Of a DNA stretch of 64,000 bases, positions 50,600 through 60,507 are shown in pieces. Both the position numbers and the translations under genes were made by a program. Source of the DNA: Streptomyces canus (GTDB taxonomy: Bacteria > Actinomycetota > Actinomycetes > Streptomycetales > Streptomycetaceae); contig NZ_KQ948669.1 of NCBI RefSeq assembly GCF_001514145.1, positions 62,001 through 126,000 of the forward strand, given 5' to 3'. The notes under the pieces are model-generated. The model saw nothing but the letters and a program-made list of their open reading frames with translations. It was not told the origin of the DNA and did no database searches. Each line of letters starts with the position of its first letter. Position 1 is the stretch's first letter.

Positions 50600-52975
50600 T
50601 CAGTCCTCGTGCCCGAGCTGGAGATCGCGCTCCGTCCGGCCGGCTCCGGCCACCTGGAGGACGGTGGCGACCGGCGGGTAACCGGCGGCGATGACGGTGT
50701 ACTCGCCGCAGGACAGGTCGGCGAAGCGGAAGGTGCCGTCGGGGCCGGTCGTGAAGGTGTCCACGACGTTGCCGGCCACGTCCAGGAGCGTCACGCGCGC
50801 GTCCTCGACGGACCGTCCGGCACCGGCCCGCACGGTGCCCCGCAGCACCGCGCCGCCCGCGAGTTCGACGTCCTGGCGGGTCTCCCGGGAGGCCTGGACG
50901 GTGACGGGGAGCGCCGCGGGGCGGAACGCGGGCGCACTCGCGGCGAGGGTGTACTCCCCCGCGACCAGTTCGGTGACGGCGTAGCCGCCCTCGTCTCCGC
51001 TGCGGGTGGTGGCCACGACCTCGCCGTGCACATCGGTGAGGGTGACGGCGGCGTCCCGCACAGGAATGCCGTCGGCGGTCCGGACACGGCCCGCCAGCCA
51101 TCCGGCGCCGCCGAGGACGATGTCCAGTTCGACGGGACGCTCGCCGACCGTCACCGAGACGGCCTGCGGCTGGTGACCGCCCGCGGCGGCGATGAGCACG
51201 TACGCCCCCGGTCCGGGCGTCGACAGCGCGTACCGCCCGTCCTCGCCACTGGCACCGCGCCCGATCTGCGTACCGGCCACGTCGATGAGCGTGAGCGCGG
51301 CCCGCGGCAGGACGGTGCCGTCGCAGTGCTGCACCGTGCCGCGGACGGGAGCCGCCCCGGCGGTGCCGGTGTACGACGGAAGCGACTGCGGGACCGTGGC
51401 GTTCACCGCCGCGGTCGCCGTCTCGGGGGCGTCGTGGGTCACCAGCGGTTTCTCCTTGAGGAAGAAGGCGAGGAGCAGGCCGAGGGCGAGGACGGGCACG
51501 AGGTAGAGGAAGATCCTCGGCATGGCGTCGGCGTAGGCCCGGATGTAGCCGTCGCGGAGCTCCGGGGGCAGTGCGTGGACGAGCTGCGGGGTGATGGACT
51601 TCGGGTCGGGCAGCCCGGCACCGGTCGGCAGTCGCTCGGTGAGCGCGTCGGCGAGCCGCTCGGCGAAGAGCGTGCCGAAGACGGCCGCTCCGACGCTTCC
51701 GCCGATCTGCCGGAAGTAGTTGTTGGCGCTGGTGGCGGTGCCGAGGTCGGCGGGGCGGACGGAGTTCTGCACGGCGAGGATCAGCACCGGCATCACCATG
51801 CCGATCCCGGCGCCGAGGACGGCCATCCAGACGCTGTAGTGCAGCCGGGGTGTGTCGGCCTCGAGGCGGGACAGCAGCCACATGCCCACCACGGAGAGGG
51901 CACTGCCGAGGATCGGCCAGATCCGGTAGCGCCCGGTGTGGCTGATGAGCTGCCCGGAGACGATGGAGGCGCCGACGATCCCGGCCATCATGGGCAGCAT
52001 CAGCAGTCCGGACTCGGTGGCGCTCGCCCCGTCGACCATCTGGAGGAAGGTCGGCAGATAGCTCGCCGCCCCGAAGAGCGCGACGCCGATCACCAGGCCC
52101 ACCAGAGCGGTGATGTTGAAGACGGAGTCCTTGAACAGCCTCAGCGGCATGAGGGGTTCGGCGGCGACGTGCTCGGCGACGAGGAAGAGCACCGCGGAGG
52201 CGGCGGCCCCGGCGCCGAGTCCGAGGACGACCCGCGAGTCCCAGGCGTACTCGGTGCCGCCCCAACTGGTCAGCAGCACCAGGCAGGTGGAGGCGGCGGC
52301 GAGCAGGAGGGTGCCCAGGATGTCGAGCCGGGGCCTGACACGGGGCTTGGGAAGCTTCAGTACGGCGGTGACGACGGCCAGGGTCAGCAGACCGAAGGGC
52401 ACGTTGATGTAGAAACACCACCGCCAGGAGAGGTGGTCCGTGAAGTAGCCGCCGAGCAGCGGGCCCGCGACGGAGGCCAGTCCGAAGGCGGCGCCGATCA
52501 GGCCCATGAAACGGCCGCGCCGCCGGGGCGGCACGATGTCGGCGATGATCGCCTGCACCCCGATCATCAGGCCGCCCGCGCCGACACCCTGAACCGCGCG
52601 GAAGGCGATCAACTGGTCCATGGTCCCGGCCCGTCCGGCGAGCGCGGAGCCGGCGACGAACACGACGATCGCGAACTGGAAGACGCCCTTGCGGCCCAGC
52701 AGGTCGCCGAGCTTGCCGTAGACCGGCAGTCCGATCGTGGCGGTGAGCAGGTAGGCGGTGATCGCCCAGGACATCCTGTCCAGGCCGTGCAGCTCACCGA
52801 CGATCTTCGGGAGCGCGGTGGCGACGATCATCTGCTCCAGCGCGGCGAGAAGCAGCGCGAGCATCAGCCCGAAGAAGACCAACCGCACCCGGCGCGGGCC
52901 GAGTTCGACGGGCGGGGCGGGGGGCTCGGGGGGCGCTTCGACCCGTTCCTCGTGCACCCAAGTCGTCACGCCCAC
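50600..52975 (-). CDS. DHA2-type MFS transporter fused to three CarboxypepD_reg/Cna-B-like repeats (791 aa)
   Basis: Residues about 30-540 form a 14-helix drug:H+ antiporter of the EmrB/QacA kind: [40 protein letters not shown] and [20 protein letters not shown] with the motif-C-like [16 protein letters not shown]. After EKPLV comes a linker and three repeats of about 82 residues, each with (V/L)RGTV..., [20 protein letters not shown]-type strands and Y(V/T)(L/V)IAA; these are prealbumin-like beta-sandwiches. GTG at 52975 was chosen for GGGGAG six bases upstream. Extracellular sandwich domains after a DHA2 pump are unusual and would follow a 14th helix on one face of the membrane. Substrates unknown. 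Confidence 0.88.
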   Translation of the reverse strand: MGVTTWVHEERVEAPPEPPAPPVELGPRRVRLVFFGLMLALLLAALEQMIVATALPKIVGELHGLDRMSWAITAYLLTATIGLPVYGKLGDLLGRKGVFQFAIVVFVAGSALAGRAGTMDQLIAFRAVQGVGAGGLMIGVQAIIADIVPPRRRGRFMGLIGAAFGLASVAGPLLGGYFTDHLSWRWCFYINVPFGLLTLAVVTAVLKLPKPRVRPRLDILGTLLLAAASTCLVLLTSWGGTEYAWDSRVVLGLGAGAAASAVLFLVAEHVAAEPLMPLRLFKDSVFNITALVGLVIGVALFGAASYLPTFLQMVDGASATESGLLMLPMMAGIVGASIVSGQLISHTGRYRIWPILGSALSVVGMWLLSRLEADTPRLHYSVWMAVLGAGIGMVMPVLILAVQNSVRPADLGTATSANNYFRQIGGSVGAAVFGTLFAERLADALTERLPTGAGLPDPKSITPQLVHALPPELRDGYIRAYADAMPRIFLYLVPVLALGLLLAFFLKEKPLVTHDAPETATAAVNATVPQSLPSYTGTAGAAPVRGTVQHCDGTVLPRAALTLIDVAGTQIGRGASGEDGRYALSTPGPGAYVLIAAAGGHQPQAVSVTVGERPVELDIVLGGAGWLAGRVRTADGIPVRDAAVTLTDVHGEVVATTRSGDEGGYAVTELVAGEYTLAASAPAFRPAALPVTVQASRETRQDVELAGGAVLRGTVRAGAGRSVEDARVTLLDVAGNVVDTFTTGPDGTFRFADLSCGEYTVIAAGYPPVATVLQVAGAGRTERDLQLGHED

Positions 52976-53123
52976 GTCTCGCTCCCCTCGTCGCGCCTGC
53001 CACGCAATTCCCGCTTTAGGCGACAACTACGACCAAGCGCGACGAGTTACGGCATACCGGGAGGCCCTACGGAGATCCACTCGATCCGGTGACCGAGATC
53101 AACATCCGCCGGGCGCCGGGGAC

Positions 53124-53567
53124 TTACTTCTCGACCTCGGTGGCGAGCCGGCCGAGGAGGGAGTCGTAGATCCGGCCGAGGCCCTTGGGCGCGAAGGTCT
53201 TCTCGAAGAAGCCGCCGATGCCGCCGGCACCGTCCCAGGTGGTGGTCACGACCACCCGGGACCTGCCCTCGCCGGCCGGGGTGACCCGCCAGGTGGTGAC
53301 CATGGAGGAGTTGCGGTCCTTCTCGACGAGCTCGCCGTCGGTGGGCTCGGTGACCTCCAGGAGGCAGTCGCGCACACGCTTGCTGGTGGCCTGGAGCTTC
53401 CAGTGGACGAGGGTGCCCTCGCCGTCACCGCCCTCGCGCACCTCGTACTCGCTGAACTGCTCGGGAAGTACCTTCCCGCGTGTGCCGCTGTAGTCGGCGA
53501 CGGCGTCGAACACCTTCTCCGCGTCCGCCGCGACGATCCGCTCCGTAGTGGCCTCGACCTGCGCCAT
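53124..53567 (-). CDS. SRPBCC-family protein (147 aa)
   Basis: A single START/Bet v 1-like domain, the fold of polyketide cyclases and lipid-binding stress proteins: ATTERIVAADAEKVFDAVAD, LVHWKLQATSKRVRDCLLEV, RVVVTTTWDGAGGIGGFFEK and RIYDSLLGRLATEVEK. It presumably binds a hydrophobic ligand in a cavity under the C-terminal helix. It is similar in kind to the domain in GvpZ but is not part of a cluster here. ATG at 53567 is preceded by GGAGGAAG. No function is indicated. Confidence 0.85.
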   Translation of the reverse strand: MAQVEATTERIVAADAEKVFDAVADYSGTRGKVLPEQFSEYEVREGGDGEGTLVHWKLQATSKRVRDCLLEVTEPTDGELVEKDRNSSMVTTWRVTPAGEGRSRVVVTTTWDGAGGIGGFFEKTFAPKGLGRIYDSLLGRLATEVEK

Positions 53568-53700
53568 CGACTTCCTCCAGGACTTCAAGTTCTCGGGGTC
53601 GGGGCAAGCCAACCACCCGCGCCTACGGGCACCCAAATCGGGGTTGCACAGAAATTCGAACAAGTGTTTCACTCGGGGGCAGTGCTACCGAGGAGGCCTC

Positions 53701-54738
53701 ATGCGCTGGGAGAACCTCACCGAGTCCGCCGAACACGGACGGACCGACGCCGCCCTGTTCGGCGCCGACGCGGTGGTCAGCCGTACCTTCGACACGCCCG
53801 AGTTCGCCGGGATCACGTTCCACGAGATCCGGGCCCGCTCGATCATCAACCGGGTGCCGGGCGCCTCCCGCATGCCCTTCGAGTGGACGGTCAACCCCTA
53901 CCGGGGCTGCACGCACGCGTGCGTGTACTGCTTCGCCCGCAAGACCCACAGCTATCTCGACCTGGACACCGGTCTCGGCTTCGACTCGCAGATCGTGGTC
54001 AAGGTGAACGCCCCCGAGCTGCTGCGCCGCCAGCTGGGCTCGCGCCGCTGGGCGGGCGACCACATAGCGATGGGCACCAACGTCGACTGCTACCAGCGCG
54101 CGGAGGGCCGCTACCGCCTGATGCCGGGCATCCTCGCCGCCCTGCGCGACCACGCGAACCCCTTCTCGATCCTGACGAAGGGCACGCTGATCCTGCGGGA
54201 CCTCGACCTCCTCACCCAGGCCGCCGAGGTGACGGACGTCGGGATCTCCGTGTCGGTCGGCTTCACCGACCCCGAGCTGTGGCGCACCGTCGAACCGGGC
54301 ACACCGGCTCCGGAGCGGCGCCTGGACGTCGTACGGACACTGGGCGAGCACGGGATCGGGTGCGGGGTGCTGATGGCGCCGGTGATCCCGTTCCTGAGCG
54401 ACCAGCCGGCACAGCTGCGGGCCACCGTGCGGGCGATCGCCGCCGCGGGGGCCACGTCGGTCACGCCGCTGGTGCTGCATCTGCGGCCGGGCGCCAGGGA
54501 GTGGTTCATGGCCTGGCTGAACCGGGAGCACCCGTATCTGGTACGCCGTTACGAACGGCTCTACGCGGACGGCGCCTACGCCCCGAAGTGGTACCAGCGC
54601 CGGATCACCCGTCAGGTACACGAGCTGGCCCAGGAGTACGGCATCGGTCCCGCGGGCGCGGGGATGCCGCGACGGATCCGGGAGCCGGAGCCCGAGGTCG
54701 CGCCGATGTCCGACCCTGTCCAACTCACGTTGATCTGA
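53701..54738 (+). CDS. Radical SAM protein, Rv2578c/SplB-like (345 aa)
   Basis: The radical-SAM cluster motif is GCTHACVYCFARKTHSYL (CxxxCxxC with the AdoMet-anchoring aromatic). It follows NRVPGASRMPFEWTVNPYRG, and IAMGTNVDCYQRAEGRYRLM and PFSILTKGTLILRDLDLLTQ complete the spore-photoproduct-lyase-like TIM barrel of the Rv2578c family. Family members are uncharacterised; a DNA or RNA repair role has been guessed but not shown. ATG directly after GAGGAGGCCTC. It is divergent from the SRPBCC gene. Confidence 0.92.
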   Translation: MRWENLTESAEHGRTDAALFGADAVVSRTFDTPEFAGITFHEIRARSIINRVPGASRMPFEWTVNPYRGCTHACVYCFARKTHSYLDLDTGLGFDSQIVVKVNAPELLRRQLGSRRWAGDHIAMGTNVDCYQRAEGRYRLMPGILAALRDHANPFSILTKGTLILRDLDLLTQAAEVTDVGISVSVGFTDPELWRTVEPGTPAPERRLDVVRTLGEHGIGCGVLMAPVIPFLSDQPAQLRATVRAIAAAGATSVTPLVLHLRPGAREWFMAWLNREHPYLVRRYERLYADGAYAPKWYQRRITRQVHELAQEYGIGPAGAGMPRRIREPEPEVAPMSDPVQLTLI

Positions 54739-54872
54739 GAGCGTTCGAGGGCATCGGACGGCCCAATCGGGTCAAGTATTGTCAGAACACGTTCTTCCGG
54801 GCGGACTTTCCGGGACGATGCGGCGTGGACCGTGACCCTCGCGGCCGAAACCCTCCGTCCTGGGAGGACTTC

Positions 54873-56450
54873 ATGAGAAAACGCGCAGCCGTGCTGTGCG
54901 GTGCCGCGGTCGTCGTGGCCGGCACCTTCACCGCCGTCCCCGCCGACGCCAGCGACCCGCAGTCCGCACCCACCGCATCCGCCGCCCGACTCACCTGGAA
55001 GAAGTGCGGCACCGCCGACTACCCGACCCTTCAGTGCGCGTCCCTCAAGGTGCCGCTCGACCACGCGAACCCGCGCGGGCGGCAGATCACCCTCGCGCTG
55101 TCCCGGGTCCCCCACACCGCGAAGAAGTACCAGGGACCGCTGCTGGTCAACCCCGGCGGCCCCGGCGGCAGCGGTCTCACCTTCGCCGGGTTCATCGCCT
55201 CCGGCCTGCCCAAGGCCGTCGCGGCCCAGTACGACGTCATCGGCTTCGACCCGCGCGGGGTGGGCGCGAGCAAGCCTGCCCTGAACTGCAAGCCGGGCTA
55301 CTTCAACCCGGTGCGCCCGGACTCCGTGCCGAGCACGCCCGCGATCGAGAAGGCCAACCTCGAGCGGGCGAAGTCCTTCGCCGCGGCCTGCGGCCGGAAG
55401 TACGCGAGCGTGCTGCCGTACATCAACACCATCAGCGCCGTGCAGGACATGGACTCCATCCGCCGGGCCCTCGGCGCCAAGAGGATCAACTACTTCGGCT
55501 ACTCGTACGGCACCTACCTGGGCGCGGTCTACGCCAAGCTCTTCCCGCACCAGGTGCGCCGCCTGGTCCTGGACTCGATCGTGGACCCGACCGGCGTCTG
55601 GTACGACGACAACCTCGGCCAGGACTACGCGTTCAACGACCGGCACCGCGCGCTGATGGCCTGGATCGCCAAGTACGACGCGACGTACAAGCTCGGCACC
55701 GACCCCGAGAAGATCGAGGCCAAGTGGTACGCGATGCGGGCGGCCCTCGCCAAGAAGCCCGCGGGTGGCAAGGTCGGCGCCTCGGAGCTGGAGGACACCT
55801 ACATTCCGGGCGGCTACTACAACGGCTACTGGCCCTACCTGGCCGAGGCGTTCGCGGCGTACGTGAACAGCAAGAACGCCGACCCGCTGGTCGACGCGTA
55901 CGAGAACTTCGGCGCCGTGGACGCGTCGGGGGACAACGGCTACAGCATCTACACGTCCGTGCAGTGCCGTGACGCCTCCTGGCCGCGTGACTGGCGGCAG
56001 TGGCAGAAGGACAACTGGGCCGTGTACGAGAAGGCCCCCTTCATGGCCTGGAGCAATGCCTGGTACAACGCGCCGTGCGCGTTCTGGCCGACCGGCTCGC
56101 TGAAGCCGGTGAACATCGCCAACGGGAAGCTGCCGCCGGCGCTGCTCTTCCAGGCGACGAACGACGCGGCCACCCCGTACGAGGGCGGTGCGACGGTCCA
56201 CCGTCTGCTGGCCGGATCCAGCCTCGTCGTCGAGGAGGGCGGCGGCAACCACGGCATCACGCTGAGCGGGAACACCTGCCTGGACAAGTACCTCGCCGCG
56301 TACCTGACCGACGGCAAGGTGCCGCGTGGCGGCGGCGAGGCCGACGCGGTCTGCGAGGCGCTGCCCGATCCGAAGCCGCTGACCGCCAAGACGGCGTCGA
56401 CATCCTCGCGCGGCGCGGCGCTGCACCGGCTGCTCGGCGCCCGAAGCTGA
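54873..56450 (+). CDS. Secreted tripeptidyl-aminopeptidase-like alpha/beta hydrolase (Tap family, 525 aa)
   Basis: A signal peptide (KRAAVLCGAAVVVAGTFTAV, cleavage after VPADA) is followed by the mature enzyme LTWKKCGTADYPTLQCASLK. The oxyanion region is LLVNPGGPGGSGLTFAG, the nucleophile elbow INYFGYSYGTYLGAVYA (Ser about residue 208), and the C-terminal TAP-C domain has ALLFQATNDAATPYEGGATV (Asp) and GGGNHGITLSGNTCLDKYL (His). These match the Streptomyces Tap/SlpD/SlpE secreted aminopeptidases (S33) that release tripeptides. GGGAGGAC lies before the ATG. Six or more cysteines are in the mature part, suggesting disulfides. Secretion to the medium or cell wall is expected. Confidence 0.92.
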   Translation: MRKRAAVLCGAAVVVAGTFTAVPADASDPQSAPTASAARLTWKKCGTADYPTLQCASLKVPLDHANPRGRQITLALSRVPHTAKKYQGPLLVNPGGPGGSGLTFAGFIASGLPKAVAAQYDVIGFDPRGVGASKPALNCKPGYFNPVRPDSVPSTPAIEKANLERAKSFAAACGRKYASVLPYINTISAVQDMDSIRRALGAKRINYFGYSYGTYLGAVYAKLFPHQVRRLVLDSIVDPTGVWYDDNLGQDYAFNDRHRALMAWIAKYDATYKLGTDPEKIEAKWYAMRAALAKKPAGGKVGASELEDTYIPGGYYNGYWPYLAEAFAAYVNSKNADPLVDAYENFGAVDASGDNGYSIYTSVQCRDASWPRDWRQWQKDNWAVYEKAPFMAWSNAWYNAPCAFWPTGSLKPVNIANGKLPPALLFQATNDAATPYEGGATVHRLLAGSSLVVEEGGGNHGITLSGNTCLDKYLAAYLTDGKVPRGGGEADAVCEALPDPKPLTAKTASTSSRGAALHRLLGARS

Positions 56451-56507
56451 GCGCCTGACGCTCCGTCGGGGACGGGCGTTGTCAGTGCCGTGGTCCACCA
56501 TGGACGC

Positions 56508-56906
56508 ATGAGTGAGCTGACCAGGATTCCCGCCCCCGCCGGGGTCGCCCCCGCGGCCCAGTACTCCCACGTGGTGCTGGGCCGTGGCCGTTTCGTCGCG
56601 CTCTCGGGCCAGGTGGCCCTCGACGAGGACGGCAAGCTCGTCGGCGAGGGCGACGCCGCGGCCCAGGCCCGCCAGGTCTTCGAGAATCTCCGCCGCTGCC
56701 TGACCGCCGCCGGCGCGACCTTCGACGACGTCGTCAAGCTCACCTACTTCGTCACGGACATGGCCCACATGGCGGCGCTCCGTGCGGCCCGGGCCGAGCA
56801 CATACCCGACGACCGGCTGCCGGCGGCCTCGGCCGTGCAGGTGGCGGCGCTGGTGCGGCCGGAGTTCCTGATGGAGGTGGAGGCGTTCGCGGTGGTGGGC
56901 GAATAA
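56508..56906 (+). CDS. RidA-family (YjgF/YER057c/UK114) protein (132 aa)
   Basis: The pattern RIPAPAGVAPAAQYSHVVLG, FVALSGQVALDEDGKLVGEG and DVVKLTYFVTDMAHMAALRA ending in AASAVQVAALVRPEFLMEVE is that of RidA. The Arg that binds the carboxylate of enamine/imine intermediates is expected at the position before the C-terminal strand. In this protein the segment reads LPAASAVQVAALVRPE; the alignment was not confirmed, so deaminase activity is likely but not certain. ATG at 56508. It is read with the GNAT gene 42 bases downstream. Confidence 0.88.
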   Translation: MSELTRIPAPAGVAPAAQYSHVVLGRGRFVALSGQVALDEDGKLVGEGDAAAQARQVFENLRRCLTAAGATFDDVVKLTYFVTDMAHMAALRAARAEHIPDDRLPAASAVQVAALVRPEFLMEVEAFAVVGE

Positions 56907-56947
56907 ATCCGGGGCCGGAGCGGGCGGGTGATGCCTAGGGTGCCGCC

Positions 56948-57478
56948 ATGGACGACGACCGACTCCTCATCCGCCCGATGGTCCTCGCCGACTGCGACCG
57001 TGTGGCCGAGATCCGCGTCCGCGGCTGGCAGAGCGCGTACCGGGGCCTGATCCCGCAGTCGTACCTCGACGCCATGAGCGTGGCGCGGGACGCCGAGCGG
57101 CACCGCACCCGCTTCGGGCAGGGGGACGGCAGCGTCGTGAACCTCGTGGCCGAGTGGGACGGCGAGGTCATGGGCTGGGCCTGCCACGGCCCGTACCGGG
57201 ACGGCGAAGTCCGCACCGCCGACGCCGAGTTGTACGCCGTCTACGTGGACCCGCGGAGATACGGCACCGGCATCGGACACGCCCTGCTGCTGGAGGCCCT
57301 GTGGAACCGCACGGCCGTGGGCCACGACCGCATGTACCTGTGGGTCCTCAAGGACAACACCCGCGCGCGCCGCTTCTACGAACGGGCGGGCTTCGAGGCC
57401 GACGGCACCGAGGAGCCCTTCGAGGCGGACGGCGTCCTGGTGCCGGAGCTCCGGTACGCCCGGACACTCAACGCCTGA
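56948..57478 (+). CDS. GNAT-family N-acetyltransferase (176 aa)
   Basis: The GNAT fold is complete: LLIRPMVLADCDRVAEIRVR, LVAEWDGEVMGWACHGPYRD, LYAVYVDPRRYGTGIGHALL with the acetyl-CoA motif RYGTGIG, and LYLWVLKDNTRARRFYERAG F, ending with a conserved Arg-Tyr. The pattern is close to the PhnO/YjcF-like acetyltransferases of small amines, but the substrate cannot be given. It is preceded by GTGCCGCC rather than a purine-rich site. Nothing else in the operon suggests a role. Confidence 0.9.
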   Translation: MDDDRLLIRPMVLADCDRVAEIRVRGWQSAYRGLIPQSYLDAMSVARDAERHRTRFGQGDGSVVNLVAEWDGEVMGWACHGPYRDGEVRTADAELYAVYVDPRRYGTGIGHALLLEALWNRTAVGHDRMYLWVLKDNTRARRFYERAGFEADGTEEPFEADGVLVPELRYARTLNA

Positions 57479-57719
57479 CCGCCCGCCGCCGTGGCGGTGG
57501 AGCGCGGGAGGCGCAGACGCCCTCGCCCGCGTCCGCCGTACGGCCCGCACCCACTGCCGGACACGGCGCGCACCGGCGCCGTCCCGGCGACCTCGCCCGC
57601 GTCCGCACCTCACCGCCCTGCGAGCAGCGGCCGCGGCCGGCGCCAGCCGCGGATGCCAGGCAACTCAGCGTCCGCCACCCACCCCGCGCCCGACAGCGCC
57701 CCGCACGCCCCCGGCCGGC
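57479..57719. other. Intergenic gap between convergent genes
   Basis: About 240 bases of GC-rich sequence with no strong hairpin. No gene is supported. Confidence 0.5.
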
Positions 57720-58295
57720 TCACCGCTGTTTCGGGATCCGGGCCAGCGCCCGCACCGCCGCCTCCGCGAGCGCGGGATGCGCGAGCGCCTCGTTCAGTAC
57801 GGGTCGGGCGCGGGTGTCCGCCAGGGTGCCCAGGCCGTCCACGCAGGCGAGCGCCACCCGGCGGTAGGGGTCGTGCGGGCGCAGTCGGCGTTCCAGCGTG
57901 GTGATGAGGGCGGGCACGGACTCGGGGGCGCGCAGGTCGGCCAGGAGCCGGACCGGGTGCAGGGCGTAGGCGACCCGCAGTTCGTTGGTGGCGAGGGCGG
58001 CGGCCGCGCGGGCCGTGCGCGGGTCGTCGAGACGGGCGAGGGCGTACGCGGCGGCGGCGCAGCGCGGCGGATCCCGGTGGTTGAGCAGCAGGACGAGGGA
58101 CTCGAAGGCCCGGCGGTCCCCGGCCAGGCCCAGCCGGAACGCGGCGAGCTCCCGGGCCCACAGCGGCTGTCCGGGCTCGGTGAGCACCCCGGCCAGCTCG
58201 TCGAGGTCCTCGGTCGCCATCAGACGGTCGTAGGCGGCCGACGCTCCCGACTCCTGCCGTAAACGCTCCGTGAGTGATCGCAACTCTTCGTCCAT
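57720..58295 (-). CDS. HEAT-repeat protein (191 aa)
   Basis: Helical repeats can be followed: DLDELAGVLTEPGQPLWARE, LAAFRLGLAGDRRAFESLVL, CAAAAYALARLDDPRTARAA, LRVAYALHPVRLLADLRAPE and VALACVDGLGTLADTRARPV, ending in EAAVRALARIPKQR. These are HEAT/PBS-lyase-like repeats, a scaffold for protein binding. No enzyme domain is present. Most of the protein is Ala/Leu/Arg-rich, with no cysteines. Its start lies 20 bases inside a divergent promoter region containing repeats for the hydroxyacyl-CoA dehydrogenase gene. Function unknown. Confidence 0.85.
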   Translation of the reverse strand: MDEELRSLTERLRQESGASAAYDRLMATEDLDELAGVLTEPGQPLWARELAAFRLGLAGDRRAFESLVLLLNHRDPPRCAAAAYALARLDDPRTARAAAALATNELRVAYALHPVRLLADLRAPESVPALITTLERRLRPHDPYRRVALACVDGLGTLADTRARPVLNEALAHPALAEAAVRALARIPKQR

Positions 58296-58671
58296 GAACC
58301 CGAGGTTAGGGGGCCCGCCCGGAGCGCGGGACGTACATCACAAATCCGAGGGCTGGCGCGCTCGTTACCCACCGGTTAAGCTCAGACGAGCGAGTTACCC
58401 ACTCGTGGAACTCCTTGCGGTGGCCTGGTGACGCAGCCGCCGCGAGAGCAGTCGGTTCGGTACCTCGGGTACCACCAGCACGACCCGGCCTGGGACAGGG
58501 CCGGTCGGTTCCACCGTTCTCCGGGCATGTGCAATGCCCGCGACGACGGCCCGGGCGTGTGCGCTCGCAACCCGGCAACACCCGCATTCAGCAGTTCCTC
58601 ACGCACCCGGTGCGCCCCTCGGCGTACCGGGTCGCGCTCCCAGTCGTCACCCTCATTCCTGGAGTTCCGCG
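58296..58671. other. Promoter region upstream of the hydroxyacyl-CoA dehydrogenase gene
   Basis: 376 bases without a supported gene. It contains the repeated GTTACCCAC boxes described separately at 58364-58402 and a long leader to the ATG at 58672. No riboswitch was recognised. Confidence 0.6.
58364..58402. promoter_or_regulatory. Repeated GTTACCCAC boxes, putative operator
   Basis: GTTACCCAC occurs at 58364-58372 and 58394-58402, exactly 30 bases (about three helical turns) apart. The first is part of the imperfect dyad TTACCCACCGGTTAA. A related box, CTACTCACCGGTAG, lies upstream of ccr. Confidence 0.5.
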
Positions 58672-60477
58672 ATGGCCACTCCCCTGTCCGACCCCTCCCT
58701 GTCCCCGCTCAGGACGATCGCCGTGATCGGCCTCGGCACCATGGGCACCGGCATCGCCGAGGTCCTCGCCAGGGCCGGCCGCGAGGTCGTCGGCATCGAC
58801 ATCAGCGAGGCCGCGGCCGCCCAGGCCGCCGCCACCCTGGAGACCGCGACCGCCCGTGCCGTGCAGCGCGGCCGGCTGACCGAGCAGGAGCGCGCGGACG
58901 TCCTCGCCCGTGTCCGCACCTCCACCGACCTCACGGCCGCGGCCGACGCCGACCTCGTCATCGAGGTGGCTCCGGAGTCGTACGAGATCAAGCACCAGAT
59001 CTTCCGCGAGCTCGACGGGATCGTGCGCCCCGACACGATCCTCGCGACCGGCACCAACGCCCTGTCCGTGACCCGTCTGGCCGCCGACTCGGCCCGCCCG
59101 GAGCGCGTGCTGGGCCTGCACTTCTTCAACCCGGCGCCCGCGATGAAGCTGGTCGAGATCGTCTCCTCGGTGCTCACCGCGCCGACGGCGGTCACCGCGG
59201 TCACCAACCTCGCCCTGGACCTCGGCAAGGAGCCCGTCGCGGTGGGCGACCGGCCCGGCTTCGTCGCGGACGGGCTGCTGTTCGGCTACCTCAACCAGGC
59301 GGCCGCGATGTACGAGGCGAAGTACGCCTCCCGCGAGGACATCGACGCCGCGATGCGGCTCGGCTGCGGTCTGCCGATGGGCCCGCTGGCGCTGCTGGAC
59401 CTGATCGGCATCGACACCGCGCGGACGGTCCTGGAGGCCATGTACGCCGAGTCCCACGACCGGCTGCACGCCCCCGCCCCGGTTCTCAAGCAGCTCAGCG
59501 AGGCGGGCCTGACGGGACGTAAGTCGGGACGCGGCTTCTACACCTACGAGGCTCCGGGCAGCGCGACGGTCGTGCGGGACGCGCTGACGCCCTTGGAGAG
59601 CTCCGAGCGGAACCAGGGCCGCGAGGTCCGCTCCGTCGGCGTCGCGGGCTCGGGCACGATGGCGTCCGGTATCGCGGAGGTCTTCGCCAAGGCCGGTTAC
59701 GAGGTCGTGCTCGCCGCCCGCAGCGAGGAGAAGGCGCAGACGGCGAAGGCCCGTATCGGCAAGTCCCTTTCGCGCTCTGTCGACAAGGGCCGGATGACCG
59801 CCGAGGCGGCCGCGCGGACCCTGGACCTGATCACCGCGGCGGGCTCGTACGAGTCCTTCGCGGACGTCGACCTCGCCGTCGAGGCGGTCGCCGAGGACCT
59901 GGAGATCAAGCAGCAGCTCTTCCAGACGCTGGACAAGGTCTGCAAGCCGGGCGCGGTCCTGGCCACCACGACCTCCTCGCTGCCCGTCGTCGCCTGCGCC
60001 CGCGCCACCTCGCGGCCGCAGGACGTGATCGGCATGCACTTCTTCAACCCGGCGCCCGCGATGAAGCTGGTCGAGGTCGTCCGTACGGTCCTGACGGGCG
60101 AGGACGTCCACGCGACGGTCCGCGAGGTCTGCGTCAAGATCAAGAAGCACGCGGTCGACTGCGGCGACCGTGCGGGCTTCATCGTGAACGCCCTGCTCTT
60201 CCCGTACCTCAACAACGCGATCAAGATGGTCCAGGAGCACTACGCCTCCCTCGACGACATCGACGCGGCGATGAAGCTGGGCGGCGGCTACCCGATGGGC
60301 CCCTTCGAACTCCTGGACGTCGTCGGCCTGGACGTCTCGCTCGCGATCGAGAAGGTCCTGCACCGCGAGTTCCGTGACCCGGGACTGGCTCCGGCCCCGC
60401 TCCTGGAGCACCTGGTGGCAGCGGGCTGCCTCGGCCGCAAGACCGGCCGTGGCTTCCGCGAATATGCCCGGCGCTGA
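58672..60477 (+). CDS. Duplicated 3-hydroxyacyl-CoA dehydrogenase (601 aa)
   Basis: Two complete copies of the family are fused. Copy 1 (about 15-305) has the NAD motif IAVIGLGTMGTGIAEVLA, the catalytic-region LGLHFFNPAPAMKLVEIVSS and PMGPLALLDLIGIDT. Copy 2 (about 320-601) has VGVAGSGTMASGIAEVFA, GMHFFNPAPAMKLVEVVRTV and PMGPFELLDVVGLDV. The first copy's active-site loop ATGTNALSVTR differs from ATTTSSLPVVA of the second, where the conserved Ser/Asn pattern is standard. The enzyme oxidises (S)-3-hydroxybutyryl-CoA or similar, reversibly, with NAD(P). In Streptomyces this gene sits beside ccr in the ethylmalonyl-CoA locus. Start ATG follows GGAG. Confidence 0.94.
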   Translation: MATPLSDPSLSPLRTIAVIGLGTMGTGIAEVLARAGREVVGIDISEAAAAQAAATLETATARAVQRGRLTEQERADVLARVRTSTDLTAAADADLVIEVAPESYEIKHQIFRELDGIVRPDTILATGTNALSVTRLAADSARPERVLGLHFFNPAPAMKLVEIVSSVLTAPTAVTAVTNLALDLGKEPVAVGDRPGFVADGLLFGYLNQAAAMYEAKYASREDIDAAMRLGCGLPMGPLALLDLIGIDTARTVLEAMYAESHDRLHAPAPVLKQLSEAGLTGRKSGRGFYTYEAPGSATVVRDALTPLESSERNQGREVRSVGVAGSGTMASGIAEVFAKAGYEVVLAARSEEKAQTAKARIGKSLSRSVDKGRMTAEAAARTLDLITAAGSYESFADVDLAVEAVAEDLEIKQQLFQTLDKVCKPGAVLATTTSSLPVVACARATSRPQDVIGMHFFNPAPAMKLVEVVRTVLTGEDVHATVREVCVKIKKHAVDCGDRAGFIVNALLFPYLNNAIKMVQEHYASLDDIDAAMKLGGGYPMGPFELLDVVGLDVSLAIEKVLHREFRDPGLAPAPLLEHLVAAGCLGRKTGRGFREYARR

Positions 60478-60494
60478 GCGTCCCGGCGACTGGT

Positions 60495-60507
60495 TCACCG
60501 ACGGTGA
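60495..60507. promoter_or_regulatory. Perfect inverted repeat upstream of the TetR gene
   Basis: TCACCG-A-CGGTGA is a perfect 6+1+6 repeat 131 bases before the TetR start. It shares the CACCG core with the boxes at 58364 and 61499. Possible autoregulatory site. Confidence 0.35.

Noticed and set aside
49316-53092. 1258-codon plus-strand open frame
   Set aside because: Shadow of the SpoIIE-type and MFS genes on the other strand. Low-complexity Gly/Arg/Asp-rich product with no domain.
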